A DNA stretch of 64,000 nt, taken from contig NZ_VIGH01000002.1 of NCBI RefSeq assembly GCF_006704125.1, forward strand, positions 496,001 to 560,000. The letters are read 5' to 3'. Numbering within the stretch: position 1 is the stretch's first letter; every line of letters starts with the position of its first letter. Shown piece after piece: positions 24,879 to 31,999 of this stretch. This DNA comes from Rhodococcus spelaei. Its GTDB lineage: Bacteria > Actinomycetota > Actinomycetes > Mycobacteriales > Mycobacteriaceae. Below the pieces are notes generated by a model. That model was not told the DNA's origin. It was given only the letters and a program-made list of their open reading frames with translations, and ran no database searches. The position numbers were made by a program, and so were the translations under genes.

Positions 24879-24968
24879 GCTGTTTCCTCCGGGAGGCTCA
24901 ACTTATCCAGGCAGCACCGCGCCGCCCTGCCGTGAAAGGTAAGCGGGAGGGGTAGCCAGACGGTCCCA

Positions 24969-24990
24969 GGAGGGTGAACGGAGAATGAAC
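24969..24990 (-). promoter_or_regulatory. PHO box (PhoP/RegX3-type direct repeats)
   Basis: On the minus strand, two head-to-tail 11-nt units, GTTCATTCTCC and GTTCACCCTCC, match the actinobacterial PHO-box unit (GTTCACC plus four bases). The site lies 91 bp upstream of the pstS start in the only promoter region of the operon. Confidence 0.82.
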
Positions 24991-25018
24991 ACCTGCACAG
25001 ATGAGCCGCAGATCACGC

Positions 25019-25075
25019 GGCTCCGCCGCCCGTGCGCGCGGTTCACCCCTACCGGGGTGCGCAGCGCGCACAGTT
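25019..25075 (+). repeat. Palindromic repeat copy R1
   Basis: This is copy 1 of a five-member family: a GGCTCCGCCGCC mini-hairpin, then GTGCGCGC, a GTTCACCCC-type centre, GCGCGCAC and the boundary AGTT. It lies 8 bp past the plsC stop, before the pst promoter, and may terminate plsC transcription. Confidence 0.75.
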
Positions 25076-25082
25076 CCCGACC

Positions 25083-25811
25083 TCAGCCTGCCTTGGTTTC
25101 GGGGATCCGGAAGTCGGCAGCGGCGACCACGGTCGCGGCCTGCGGGTTCTTCAGCGAGGCCGCGTAGGTGTCGACGTACTCCTGGCCGGTCATCCGCATC
25201 AGCTCGTACATGATCTCGTCGGTGACCGCCCGTTCGACCCAACGGTTGCCACCCATGCCCTCGAACCGGGAGAAGTCGATCGGCTCGCCGAACTTGACCT
25301 GCACCCGCCGGCGGCGCCACCGGAACGGTCCGGGCGGGCAGACCTCGTCGGTGCCGATCACCGCGACCGGGATCACCGGCAGCCCGGTGGCCAGGGCCAG
25401 CCGGGCGATGCCGGTCTTGCCCTTGAACAGCCGGCCGTCGGGCGAGCGGGTGCCCTCCGGGAACAGGCCCACCAGCTTGCCCTGGTCGAGCAGTCGGCGG
25501 GCGGTCTCCAGCGCGGCACTCGCGGCGTCCGCGCCGCTGCGGTCGATCGGCACCTGGCCGGCGCCGGCGTAGAACGCCTTCTGCAGCGCACCCTTGAACC
25601 CGGGCGTGGTGAAGTACTCGCTCTTGGCGAGATAGGTGATGCGGCGCGGCGACGACAGGGGCGCGAAGAGCCAGTCCGCGATGGACAGGTGATTGCCGGC
25701 CAGGATCGCCGGACCGTCGGCCGGGATGTTCTCGAGTCCCTCGACCTTCGGGCGGTTGTAGAAACGGATGAAGGGTCCGACGAACACGAACTTCAACAGC
25801 CAGTAGAACAT
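25083..25811 (-). CDS. plsC: 1-acyl-sn-glycerol-3-phosphate acyltransferase (PlsC-like)
   Basis: This 242-residue membrane-associated acyltransferase converts lysophosphatidate to phosphatidate, or is a related lysophospholipid acyltransferase. Catalytic motif NHLSIAD is at residues 40-46 (His41, Asp46), motif III FPEGTRS near 116-122, and VPIDR and PVIPVAVIG follow. The N-terminal 15 residues are hydrophobic. It starts 3 bases from the mshD stop codon, so it is the last gene of a glnR-mshD-plsC operon. Palindromic repeat R1 follows. Confidence 0.9.
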   Translation of the reverse strand: MFYWLLKFVFVGPFIRFYNRPKVEGLENIPADGPAILAGNHLSIADWLFAPLSSPRRITYLAKSEYFTTPGFKGALQKAFYAGAGQVPIDRSGADAASAALETARRLLDQGKLVGLFPEGTRSPDGRLFKGKTGIARLALATGLPVIPVAVIGTDEVCPPGPFRWRRRRVQVKFGEPIDFSRFEGMGGNRWVERAVTDEIMYELMRMTGQEYVDTYAASLKNPQAATVVAAADFRIPETKAG

Positions 25812-25813
25812 GA

Positions 25814-26728
25814 CTACCCTTGTGCCCCTTCGTATGCGACGTCGACGTGATACCGCTCGAAGGCGAGCCGGTCGTATGTGTGCAGTGCCGCGACGTTGTC
25901 CGCCTCGGTGTAGAGGAGCACCGCGTCGAGTCCCCGATCCCGCAGGTATCGCAGGCCCGCGACAGTGAGAAGTCTACCCAGTCCACGACCCTGCGCCTCG
26001 GGTGCGATCGCGACCACGTACACCTCCCCGATCGCCGGGGAATCCGCGGTCGCGGCGTGCACCTTGGTCCAGTGGAAGCCGAGCATCGCGCCGGTCGCCG
26101 TATCGGTCGCGACGAACAAACCCTGCGGATCGAACCAGGATTCGGCCACCCGCTCGTCGATCTCGCGCTGCGTCCACGCCCCCTGCTCGGGGTGCCAGTC
26201 GAAAGCCGCGGCGTTGACCCGCAACAACTCCGCGTCGTCGGACGGACCGGCGTAGGTCCGCAGCGTCACGCCGCCCGGAACGGCGACCTCGGGCAGTGCT
26301 GGCTCCGCCAGCGGCCTTCGCAGTTGGAGCAACTCGCGGGCCGCGTGCAGACCCAGGTGGCCGGCGACCGCGCGGGCGGCAGGCAGGTCACCGTGTGCCC
26401 AGACGCGGGTGCCCGGACCGCCACGCTGCAGCGCCTCGCGAATCAGCACTCGCCCGATGCCACGACCGCGACGTGCGGGCTCCACGACCGCCTCGGCCAT
26501 TGCGGGGTGCTCGCCCTGTGCCTGCTCGACGCCGGCGTAGCCGACGATCGTGTCGTCGAGGGTCCACAGCAGGTGCTCGGCACCCGACTGCCCGGTCAGC
26601 CGGTGTACGGCCTGCTCCGAGATCGGCGCGACGCCGTCGGTCGCAGCGGCGCGCTCGACCAGCCCACGGATCTGCTGCTCCTGTTCGGCGTCGAGCAGGA
26701 AGAACCAGCTCATCCCGGGCTCGGTCAT
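25814..26728 (-). CDS. mshD: Mycothiol synthase MshD
   Basis: This 304-residue enzyme acetylates the cysteinyl amine of Cys-GlcN-Ins, the last step of mycothiol synthesis. Two tandem GNAT domains are visible. The N-terminal one has VVEPARRGRGIGRVLI near residue 81. The catalytic C-terminal one has VVAIAPEAQGRGLGRLLT near 232, then YTEADNVAALHTYDRLAFERYHVDVAY. It starts where glnR stops (adjacent codons) and precedes plsC by 2 bp. Mycothiol is confined to actinobacteria, which supports the taxonomic assignment. It corresponds to Rv0819. Confidence 0.96.
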   Translation of the reverse strand: MTEPGMSWFFLLDAEQEQQIRGLVERAAATDGVAPISEQAVHRLTGQSGAEHLLWTLDDTIVGYAGVEQAQGEHPAMAEAVVEPARRGRGIGRVLIREALQRGGPGTRVWAHGDLPAARAVAGHLGLHAARELLQLRRPLAEPALPEVAVPGGVTLRTYAGPSDDAELLRVNAAAFDWHPEQGAWTQREIDERVAESWFDPQGLFVATDTATGAMLGFHWTKVHAATADSPAIGEVYVVAIAPEAQGRGLGRLLTVAGLRYLRDRGLDAVLLYTEADNVAALHTYDRLAFERYHVDVAYEGAQG

Positions 26729-27511
26729 CTACAGGGCCGTGCCGTTCGCGGCGGTGAGCGCCGACCCGTCCGACTCGCCCTCGTCGCGGGCAGTCGCGTC
26801 CAGTTCGTCGTTGTCGGGGGCCTCCGCCACCGGTCCCGCCTTGCGGCTGGGCCGCACGGCCTTGTAGCCGACGTTGCGAACGGTACCGATCAGCGCCTCG
26901 TACTCGGGTCCGAGCTTGGCGCGCAGTCGTCGGACGTGCACGTCGACTGTGCGGGTGCCGCCGAAGAAGTCGTAGCCCCAGACCTCCTGCAGCAGCTGAG
27001 CCCGGGTGAACACCCGCCCGGCGTGCTGCGCGAGGTACTTGAGCAGCTCGAACTCCTTGTAGGTGAGGTCGAGCGGGCGTCCACGCAGCCGCGCGGTGTA
27101 GGTGCCCTCGTCGATCACCAACTCCCCCAGGGTGATCTTGCCCGCGTTCTCCGGGGTGGCGGTACCGCCGCTGCGTCCGACCAGGAGGCGCAACCGGGCG
27201 TCCAGCTCGGCGGGCCCGGTGCCGGGCAGCAGGATGTCGTCGAGACCCCAGTCCGAATTGACCGCGACCAGCCCACCCTCGGTCAGGACCGCGACGACGG
27301 GGATGGCGGATCCGGTGCTCCCGAGCAGTCGGCACAGCCCGCGCGCAGCGGCGAGGTCGGTTCGCGCGTCGACCAGGGCGAGGTCCGCGGAGCCCGCCTC
27401 GAGCAGCGACGAGACCTCGGTCGGCGCCGGGCGCACCGTGTGCGCCAGCAGCGACAGGGAGGGCAGTACGGAGTCCGGATTCGGGTCAGAGGTCAGCAGG
27501 AGTAGCTCCAC
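26729..27511 (-). CDS. glnR: Orphan OmpR-type regulator GlnR
   Basis: This 260-residue regulator has an atypical receiver domain (about residues 1-115, candidate Asp48 in LALVDAR, weakly conserved acidic pocket) and an OmpR winged-helix domain (about 125-220: [22 protein letters not shown], then [15 protein letters not shown]). A disordered acidic tail follows. In actinobacteria GlnR is the global nitrogen regulator. No sensor kinase gene is adjacent, as usual for GlnR. It heads the operon with mshD and plsC, and its promoter region holds two tandem GTGC-n4-GCAC dyads. Confidence 0.93.
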   Translation of the reverse strand: MELLLLTSDPNPDSVLPSLSLLAHTVRPAPTEVSSLLEAGSADLALVDARTDLAAARGLCRLLGSTGSAIPVVAVLTEGGLVAVNSDWGLDDILLPGTGPAELDARLRLLVGRSGGTATPENAGKITLGELVIDEGTYTARLRGRPLDLTYKEFELLKYLAQHAGRVFTRAQLLQEVWGYDFFGGTRTVDVHVRRLRAKLGPEYEALIGTVRNVGYKAVRPSRKAGPVAEAPDNDELDATARDEGESDGSALTAANGTAL

Positions 27512-27534
27512 GCAGCCTTCCCCTCTCGTCGTTC

Positions 27535-27567
27535 ATGTGCCTGAGCACGTCGATGTGCCTGAGCACG
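27535..27567. promoter_or_regulatory. Two tandem GTGC-CTGA-GCAC dyads between glnR and lmeA
   Basis: The 15-bp sequence ATGTGCCTGAGCACG occurs twice, at 27535-27549 and 27553-27567 (18-bp period). Each copy contains the palindrome GTGCCTGAGCAC. They lie 24-56 bp upstream of glnR and about 90-120 bp upstream of lmeA, a typical place for a paired operator. The binding protein is unknown. Confidence 0.6.
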
Positions 27568-27654
27568 CGGCGACGGTGACGCGATACTTCGAGAACAGAC
27601 TAGCGTGCCCCTGCTGGCAGCCAGTCAACCCTCGTGCGATTCGCGTCCGTCACA

Positions 27655-28443
27655 ATGGAGACCGTGCGGAAACTGATACTCGCCCTGGCCTGCCTGTTGG
27701 CACTCGTCGTGGTCGTCGACTTCGGCGCGGCCGCCTACTCCGAGTACCGCGTTTCCCGGAGCCTGCGCGAGGGCGGCGCACTCACCTCGGACCCGGAGGT
27801 CACCGTCACGGGGTTCCCGTTCCTCACTCAGGCCGCCGCGGGCACCTACAAGCACGTCGAGATCCGCGCCCGCGGGGTGGACAGCACCGTCGTCGGCGAC
27901 GTGACGGTCGAGGCCAACCTGCACGGGGCGCACGTGCCCGCCTCCGAACTCGTCAACGGCAGCGTCCGCACAATCCCCGTCGACCATCTCGACGGCCGGG
28001 TCCTGATCGAGGCCACCAACCTGGGCAAGTTCCTCGGCATTCCGGACCTGGAGGTTTCTGCTCCCCCGGCCGACAAGTCCGACGGGACCGGCGGCTCCGG
28101 CGGCTCCGGAATGACCACCGCGGGCGGCATCGTGCTCACCGGGACGGTGCCGGTGGGGCCGCTCAAGGCGACCGTCAGCGTGCAGGCAAACCTGGTGCTC
28201 GACGGCGACAACGTCAAGATCGTGGCCACCAACCTCTACTTCGGCCCCGAGGGGCATGCGGACTTCACCGTCCCCGCGGTACTCGAGCCGACCGTGCTCG
28301 GACTGTTCACCAAGAACATCGACGCCCAGCAGTTGCCGTTCGGACTGCGCCCGACCAAGGTGTACGCGCAGGGCTCACAGGTCGTCATCGAGGGCTCGGG
28401 CGACAACGTGGTGATCAACCTCGACGAAATGGTGCGGTCGTGA
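27655..28443 (+). CDS. lmeA: LmeA-family phospholipid-binding protein (DUF2993)
   Basis: This 262-residue exported or membrane-anchored protein begins with a hydrophobic N terminus (LILALACLLALVVVVDFGAAAY, about residues 6-27), followed by a beta-rich DUF2993 domain with repeated V-x-V strands and an inserted Gly/Ser loop near residue 147. M. smegmatis LmeA acts in the periplasm in lipomannan mannan elongation. In M. tuberculosis the gene next to thiX and glnR (Rv0817c) has this identity. The ATG at 27655 is chosen; a GTG at 27664 is possible. thiX overlaps its stop codon. Confidence 0.85.
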   Translation: METVRKLILALACLLALVVVVDFGAAAYSEYRVSRSLREGGALTSDPEVTVTGFPFLTQAAAGTYKHVEIRARGVDSTVVGDVTVEANLHGAHVPASELVNGSVRTIPVDHLDGRVLIEATNLGKFLGIPDLEVSAPPADKSDGTGGSGGSGMTTAGGIVLTGTVPVGPLKATVSVQANLVLDGDNVKIVATNLYFGPEGHADFTVPAVLEPTVLGLFTKNIDAQQLPFGLRPTKVYAQGSQVVIEGSGDNVVINLDEMVRS

Positions 28444-28919
28444 CCGCGCTGATCGTGCTCGCCGCGGTCCTGGTGGCCGCGGCGGCAGTCGGCCTGTTCC
28501 TGCGGTCACGGGCGGGGAAGGTCCGCGCGACCGAACCCGAGGCACAGACCACCGACGTCCGGCTGCGCCTGCTCACGGAGGCCGGAGTTGCCGGCGCCGG
28601 ACCGACGGTCCTGCACTTTTCCGCCGACTGGTGCGGCCCCTGCGCAGCCGTGCGCCGAGTGGTCGGGCAGACGCTGGAGAACCTGGATGCCCGCCTCGGC
28701 GTCGACGCTGTGCACGCGGTCGAGGTGGAGGTCGACATCGACGAGAACCCCGCGCTGGCACGCGAACTCGGCGTGCTGTCGCTGCCGACGACCTTCATCT
28801 TCGACGCCGCCCAGCAGCAGCGCTATCGCGTGTCGGGGGTTCCGTCGGCCGCGGACCTCGAGGCCGCCCTGGTCCCGCTGTGCGGACCCGAGGGTTCGAA
28901 TCCCCCGAAAAACGGGTAG
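28440..28919 (+). CDS. thiX: Membrane-anchored thioredoxin-like protein ThiX
   Basis: This 159-residue protein has an N-terminal transmembrane anchor (residues 2-21) and a thioredoxin fold with the redox motif WCGPC at 64-68 and the cis-Pro segment LSLPTTFIF. It starts at GTG 28440 inside the lmeA stop codon (GTGA). It corresponds to Rv0816c. It immediately precedes the sulfur operon: the -10 box of the polycysteine leader overlaps its TAG stop. It probably reduces extracytoplasmic disulfides; the partner is unknown. Confidence 0.88.
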   Translation: MTALIVLAAVLVAAAAVGLFLRSRAGKVRATEPEAQTTDVRLRLLTEAGVAGAGPTVLHFSADWCGPCAAVRRVVGQTLENLDARLGVDAVHAVEVEVDIDENPALARELGVLSLPTTFIFDAAQQQRYRVSGVPSAADLEAALVPLCGPEGSNPPKNG

Positions 28920-28922
28920 GCT
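28917..28922 (+). promoter_or_regulatory. -10 box of the leaderless sulfur-operon transcript
   Basis: TAGGCT fits the actinobacterial TAnnnT -10 element and ends exactly 6 nt before the GTG at 28929, so transcription is expected to begin on the start codon itself. It overlaps the thiX stop codon. Confidence 0.7.
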
Positions 28923-28928
28923 CGCCCC

Positions 28929-29015
28929 GTGCAAACCAGCCAAGAGCTCCTGCTCACCCGACGCCGCGCAGTCGATCTGTGCCGCCTCGGCGGTTGTTGC
29001 TGTACCTGCTTCTGA
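28929..29015 (+). CDS. Polycysteine leader peptide (28 aa), cysteine-responsive attenuator
   Basis: This leaderless ORF starts at GTG 28929 and encodes 28 residues ending LCRLGGCCCTCF, with five cysteines at positions 18, 23, 24, 25 and 27. Polycysteine leaderless small ORFs are known in mycobacteria upstream of the same DUF4395-cysA2-DUF1416 operon, where cysteine-starved ribosomes stalling at Cys codons raise downstream expression. Position, start type and Cys tract all agree. Its segment GCTCCTGC (28946-28953) is exactly complementary to the ribosome site of the next gene. The peptide itself probably has no other role. Confidence 0.85.
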   Translation: MQTSQELLLTRRRAVDLCRLGGCCCTCF

Positions 29016-29145
29016 TCCTCACGGCCGCGCTTCGGCGCCCGCGCCCCGGCACCGAGTGCCCGAGCCCCACGCCGTGACCGATCCGGACACCGCGCCCTGT
29101 CTTTCGCATCTCACGGCATCCGTTCACACGCAGGAGCACACTCCA

Positions 29146-29640
29146 ATGCCTACCACCGTCCCCACCACCGCGGCCCCGCACACCGCCGCCGCGGATCAGG
29201 TCGACGTTCGCGGACCCCGGTTCGCGGCGTGGATCACCACCGCAGTACTCGTCGTCGTGCTCGCGGTGTCCACCTTCTCCCCCATCGCGGCGGGCCTGCT
29301 GCTCGCCGTCCAGGCCGTCGTGTTCGCCGTCGGTGCCGCCCTCGGCCCGCGTCGCAGCCCCTACGGCCGGCTGTTCGCCCAGTTCGTGGCCCCTCGGGTG
29401 GGCCCGGCCAGCGAGCGCGAGCCGGTCGCACCGCTGAAGTTCGCCCAGCTCGTCGGCGGCGTGTTCGCCGTTGTGGGCGTCGTCGGGTTCCTGACCGGGC
29501 TGGCCCTTCTCGGTACGATCGCGACCGGCTTCGCGCTCTTCGCGGCCCTCCTCAACGCGGCATTCGGCATCTGCCTCGGATGCCAGATCTACCCGCTCGT
29601 GGCCCGCGTCCGCAGGTCGACTCCGATCCCCGCGGCGTAG
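29146..29640 (+). CDS. DUF4395 membrane protein of the sulfur operon
   Basis: This 164-residue protein has four hydrophobic helices: about residues 30-45, 48-68, 100-120 and 125-145. A conserved cysteine pair lies in GICLGCQIYPL near the C terminus, preceded by a Thr/Ala-rich N terminus. DUF4395 proteins accompany rhodanese genes; the Cys pair suggests sulfur or thiol handling in the membrane, but the function is unproven. ATG 29146 has GCAGGAGC at 29130-29137. It follows the polycysteine leader by 130 bp and precedes cysA2 by 73 bp. Confidence 0.85.
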   Translation: MPTTVPTTAAPHTAAADQVDVRGPRFAAWITTAVLVVVLAVSTFSPIAAGLLLAVQAVVFAVGAALGPRRSPYGRLFAQFVAPRVGPASEREPVAPLKFAQLVGGVFAVVGVVGFLTGLALLGTIATGFALFAALLNAAFGICLGCQIYPLVARVRRSTPIPAA

Positions 29641-29713
29641 CCGCACAACCCCACCGGCCTCGGCCGCACCACCACCGAAGTACCGACACAAGTCACGTAC
29701 CGAAAGGACAACC

Positions 29714-30550
29714 ATGGCTCGCTCCGACGTCCTGGTCTCAGCCGACTGGGCCGAGCAGAACCTCAACGCACCGAAGACGGTGTTCGTCGAGGTCGACGAA
29801 GACACCTCGGCCTACGAAGGCGGCCACATCGAGGGTGCAGTCCGGCTGGACTGGCGCAAGGACCTGCAGGACGGCGTCCGTCGTGACTTCCTGAACCGCG
29901 AGCAGTTCTCCGCACTGCTGTCCGCCAAGGGCATCGCGAACGACGACACCGTCGTTCTGTACGGCGGCAACAACAACTGGTTCGCGGCGTACGCGTACTG
30001 GTACTTCAAGCTGTACGGGCACCAGGACATCAAGCTGATCGACGGCGGCCGCAAGAAGTGGGAGCTCGACGGGCGTCCGCTGTCCACCGCCGAGGTCACC
30101 CGCCCGGCCACCGAGTACACGGCCGCCGAGCCGGACACCTCGATCCGCGCCTTCCGCGACGAGGTCATCAACGCGATCGGCAACAAGAACCTGGTCGACG
30201 TCCGCTCGCCCGACGAGTTCTCCGGCAAGATCCTCGCGCCGGCGCACCTGCCGCAGGAGCAGGCGCAGCAGCGTGGACACGTCCCCGGCGCCATCAACAT
30301 CCCGTGGAGCACCACGGCCAACGAGGACGGCACCTTCAAGTCGGACGACGACCTGACCGCGCTGTACGCGGCCAAGGGCTTCGACGACAGCAAGGAGACC
30401 ATCGCCTACTGCCGCATCGGTGAGCGCTCGAGCCACACCTGGTTCGTGCTGCAGGAGATCCTCGGCAAGTCCAACGTCAAGAACTACGACGGCAGCTGGG
30501 TCGAGTACGGCTCTCTCGTCGGCGCCCCGATCGAGCTGGAGGTTCGATAA
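29714..30550 (+). CDS. cysA2: Thiosulfate sulfurtransferase CysA2 (two rhodanese domains)
   Basis: This 278-residue cytoplasmic enzyme transfers sulfane sulfur from thiosulfate to cyanide or thiols. The N-terminal rhodanese domain is inactive (LYGGNNNWF replaces the Cys loop). The C-terminal domain carries the catalytic Cys233 in YCRIGERSSHTWF. It corresponds to CysA2/Rv0815c. It is followed 2 bp later by the DUF1416 gene sseC and lies downstream of the cysteine-responsive leader, consistent with induction when cysteine is scarce. Confidence 0.95.
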   Translation: MARSDVLVSADWAEQNLNAPKTVFVEVDEDTSAYEGGHIEGAVRLDWRKDLQDGVRRDFLNREQFSALLSAKGIANDDTVVLYGGNNNWFAAYAYWYFKLYGHQDIKLIDGGRKKWELDGRPLSTAEVTRPATEYTAAEPDTSIRAFRDEVINAIGNKNLVDVRSPDEFSGKILAPAHLPQEQAQQRGHVPGAINIPWSTTANEDGTFKSDDDLTALYAAKGFDDSKETIAYCRIGERSSHTWFVLQEILGKSNVKNYDGSWVEYGSLVGAPIELEVR

Positions 30551-30552
30551 CC

Positions 30553-30858
30553 ATGTGTGGAGCACCTGTTCAGGGTCAGACCCTGCCCGCCGGCGTTGAC
30601 GTCGAGAAGGAGACCGTGATCACCGGTCGCGTGCTGGCCGCCGACGGCCAGCCGGTCGGCGGCGCGTTCGTGCGTCTGCTCGACGGCACCGGCGAGTTCA
30701 CCGCCGAGGTCGTGGCCTCCGGCACCGGCGACTTCCGGTTCTTCGCCGCACCCGGCACGTGGACCGTGCGAGCGCTGTCCAGCACCGGCAACGGCGATTC
30801 CACGATCAGCCCGGAGGCCAACGGCCTCCACAGCGTGGACATCACCGTCAGCAAGTAG
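30553..30858 (+). CDS. sseC: DUF1416 protein SseC
   Basis: This 101-residue beta-sandwich protein is of the carboxypeptidase-regulatory-like type (TVITGRVLAADGQPVGGAFVRLLDGTGEF...). The MCGAP N terminus has a conserved cysteine. In mycobacteria SseC is always adjacent to a CysA-type sulfurtransferase, and the same holds here, 2 bp after cysA2. It may be a partner or carrier of the sulfurtransferase; the exact role is unknown. Repeat R2 begins at the last base of its stop codon. Confidence 0.9.
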   Translation: MCGAPVQGQTLPAGVDVEKETVITGRVLAADGQPVGGAFVRLLDGTGEFTAEVVASGTGDFRFFAAPGTWTVRALSSTGNGDSTISPEANGLHSVDITVSK

Positions 30859-30916
30859 CGCCTCCGGCGCCTGTGCGCGCAGTGCACCCCGACCGGGGTG
30901 AACCGCGCGCACAGTT
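30858..30916 (+). repeat. Palindromic repeat copy R2
   Basis: GCGCCTCCGGCGCC hairpin, TGTGCGCGC, a centre with CACCCC-gaccg-GGGTG, GCGCGCACAGTT. This is the most regular copy of the family. It begins in the sseC stop codon and is followed 2 bp later by a separate U-tailed terminator. Confidence 0.85.
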
Positions 30917-30917
30917 G

Positions 30918-30947
30918 AGGCCCCGCACCGTCACCGGTGTGGGGCCT
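30918..30947 (+). terminator. Terminator of the sulfur operon
   Basis: A 12-bp stem (AGGCCCCGCACC with one wobble) with a 6-nt loop, followed by TTC. It lies directly after repeat R2. Confidence 0.85.
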
Positions 30948-31004
30948 TTCTGCGTCCCGGCCCGGCTCGGCGCACCCCGGGCGCGACCGCCCCGGACCCC
31001 GGTT

Positions 31005-31010
31005 TAGACT
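31005..31010 (+). promoter_or_regulatory. -10 box of a leaderless transcript
   Basis: TAGACT matches TAnnnT and ends 6 nt before the GTG at 31017, the same geometry as the polycysteine leader. The transcript should start on the start codon. Confidence 0.6.
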
Positions 31011-31016
31011 GTCCCC

Positions 31017-31115
31017 GTGGTCATCTTCTTCGAGGTGCTGCTGGTTCTCGCAGCGATCCTGATTACTTGGTTCTCGCTCTACGTCGTGTACCGCTTGGTC
31101 ACCGACAAGCCGTGA
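31017..31115 (+). CDS. 32-aa single-pass membrane peptide
   Basis: GTG 31017 opens an ORF of 33 codons whose product is almost entirely one hydrophobic helix ([20 protein letters not shown]) followed by a short basic/acidic end, YRLVTDKP. The stop overlaps the GTG start of the nitrobindin-like gene (GTGA), and no Shine-Dalgarno sequence is present, fitting a leaderless first cistron that couples translation of the second. Similar tiny membrane peptides occur at this locus in related genomes as far as I recall, but no function is known. Confidence 0.65.
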   Translation: MVIFFEVLLVLAAILITWFSLYVVYRLVTDKP

Positions 31116-31843
31116 GCCAGTCCGGCGACGGGGACACCGTCGGCTCCAAGGACGACGCGTCCGCGACCGCGGGTGACGCCGGCGTTTCCGCCGAGCAGTC
31201 CGTCCGTCGCGGCAGCGGCGACCAGGCGGTAGCCGACGCGGTCGAGCGTGCCAAGGACACCGCCGCACGCAACATTCCCGTGCTGCCGGACCTGCCGCTA
31301 CCCGAGGAAACCGCGAACCTGCGACTCGGACCGGACCTGAACCCCGGAATGCTCGCCCTGCTGCCGCTGGTCGGCGTCTGGCGCGGCGAGGGTGAGGCCA
31401 GTCATCCCGAGTCCGGCGACTACCGCTTCGGCCAGCAGATCGTGGTCTCGCACGACGGCGGCAACTTCCTCGCGTGGGAATCCCGGTCGTGGCGACTGGA
31501 CACCGACGGCGAGTACGTCGGCCCGGACCTGCGCGAGAGCGGCTTCTGGCGGGTCGCCGGCGACGGCATCCCCGGCAGCGTCGACGAGGAGGTCGTCGAG
31601 TTGCTGCTCACGCACAGCTCCGGCGTCGTCGAGCTGTACTACGGGCAGGCACTGACCCAGTCGAGCTGGGAACTGGCCACCGACGTCGTCATCCGCAGCA
31701 AGCAGGGTGCGCTGGTCGGCGGCGCCAAGCGTCTGTACGGCATCGTCGAGGGCGGCGACCTCGCGTACGTCGAGGAACGCATCCTCGCCGACGGCCCACT
31801 GAAGCCGCACCTGTCCGCGCGCCTGTCCCGCTACATCGGATAG
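31112..31843 (+). CDS. Nitrobindin-like haem-binding beta-barrel (UPF0678)
   Basis: This 243-residue protein has a disordered Asp/Ala-rich N-terminal region of about 75 residues, followed by a lipocalin/FABP-like ten-stranded barrel with the signature GVWRGEG at residues 88-94 and a C-terminal His233 in [14 protein letters not shown], the expected haem ligand. The family (Rv0813c, nitrobindin) binds haem and isomerises peroxynitrite to nitrate. It starts at GTG 31112, coupled to the 32-aa membrane peptide, and is followed by repeat R3. Confidence 0.88.
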   Translation: MSQSGDGDTVGSKDDASATAGDAGVSAEQSVRRGSGDQAVADAVERAKDTAARNIPVLPDLPLPEETANLRLGPDLNPGMLALLPLVGVWRGEGEASHPESGDYRFGQQIVVSHDGGNFLAWESRSWRLDTDGEYVGPDLRESGFWRVAGDGIPGSVDEEVVELLLTHSSGVVELYYGQALTQSSWELATDVVIRSKQGALVGGAKRLYGIVEGGDLAYVEERILADGPLKPHLSARLSRYIG

Positions 31844-31845
31844 CA

Positions 31846-31904
31846 GCGCCTCCGGCGCCCGTGCGCGCGGTTCACCCCGACTGGGGTACTCCGCGCGCAC
31901 AGTT
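31846..31904 (+). repeat. Palindromic repeat copy R3
   Basis: GCGCCTCCGGCGCC, CGTGCGCGCGGTTCACCCC, ACTGGGGT, CCGCGCGCACAGTT. It begins 3 bp after the nitrobindin-like stop, in the same orientation as R2. Confidence 0.82.
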
Positions 31905-31999
31905 CATGGATATCCACAGCCTTCGATTCATCCACAGGGGCCGTCTCCCGCGTCCCGCCGGGCACGCATCGTGTCGGTCGTGGCCGTCATCGTCCCGAC

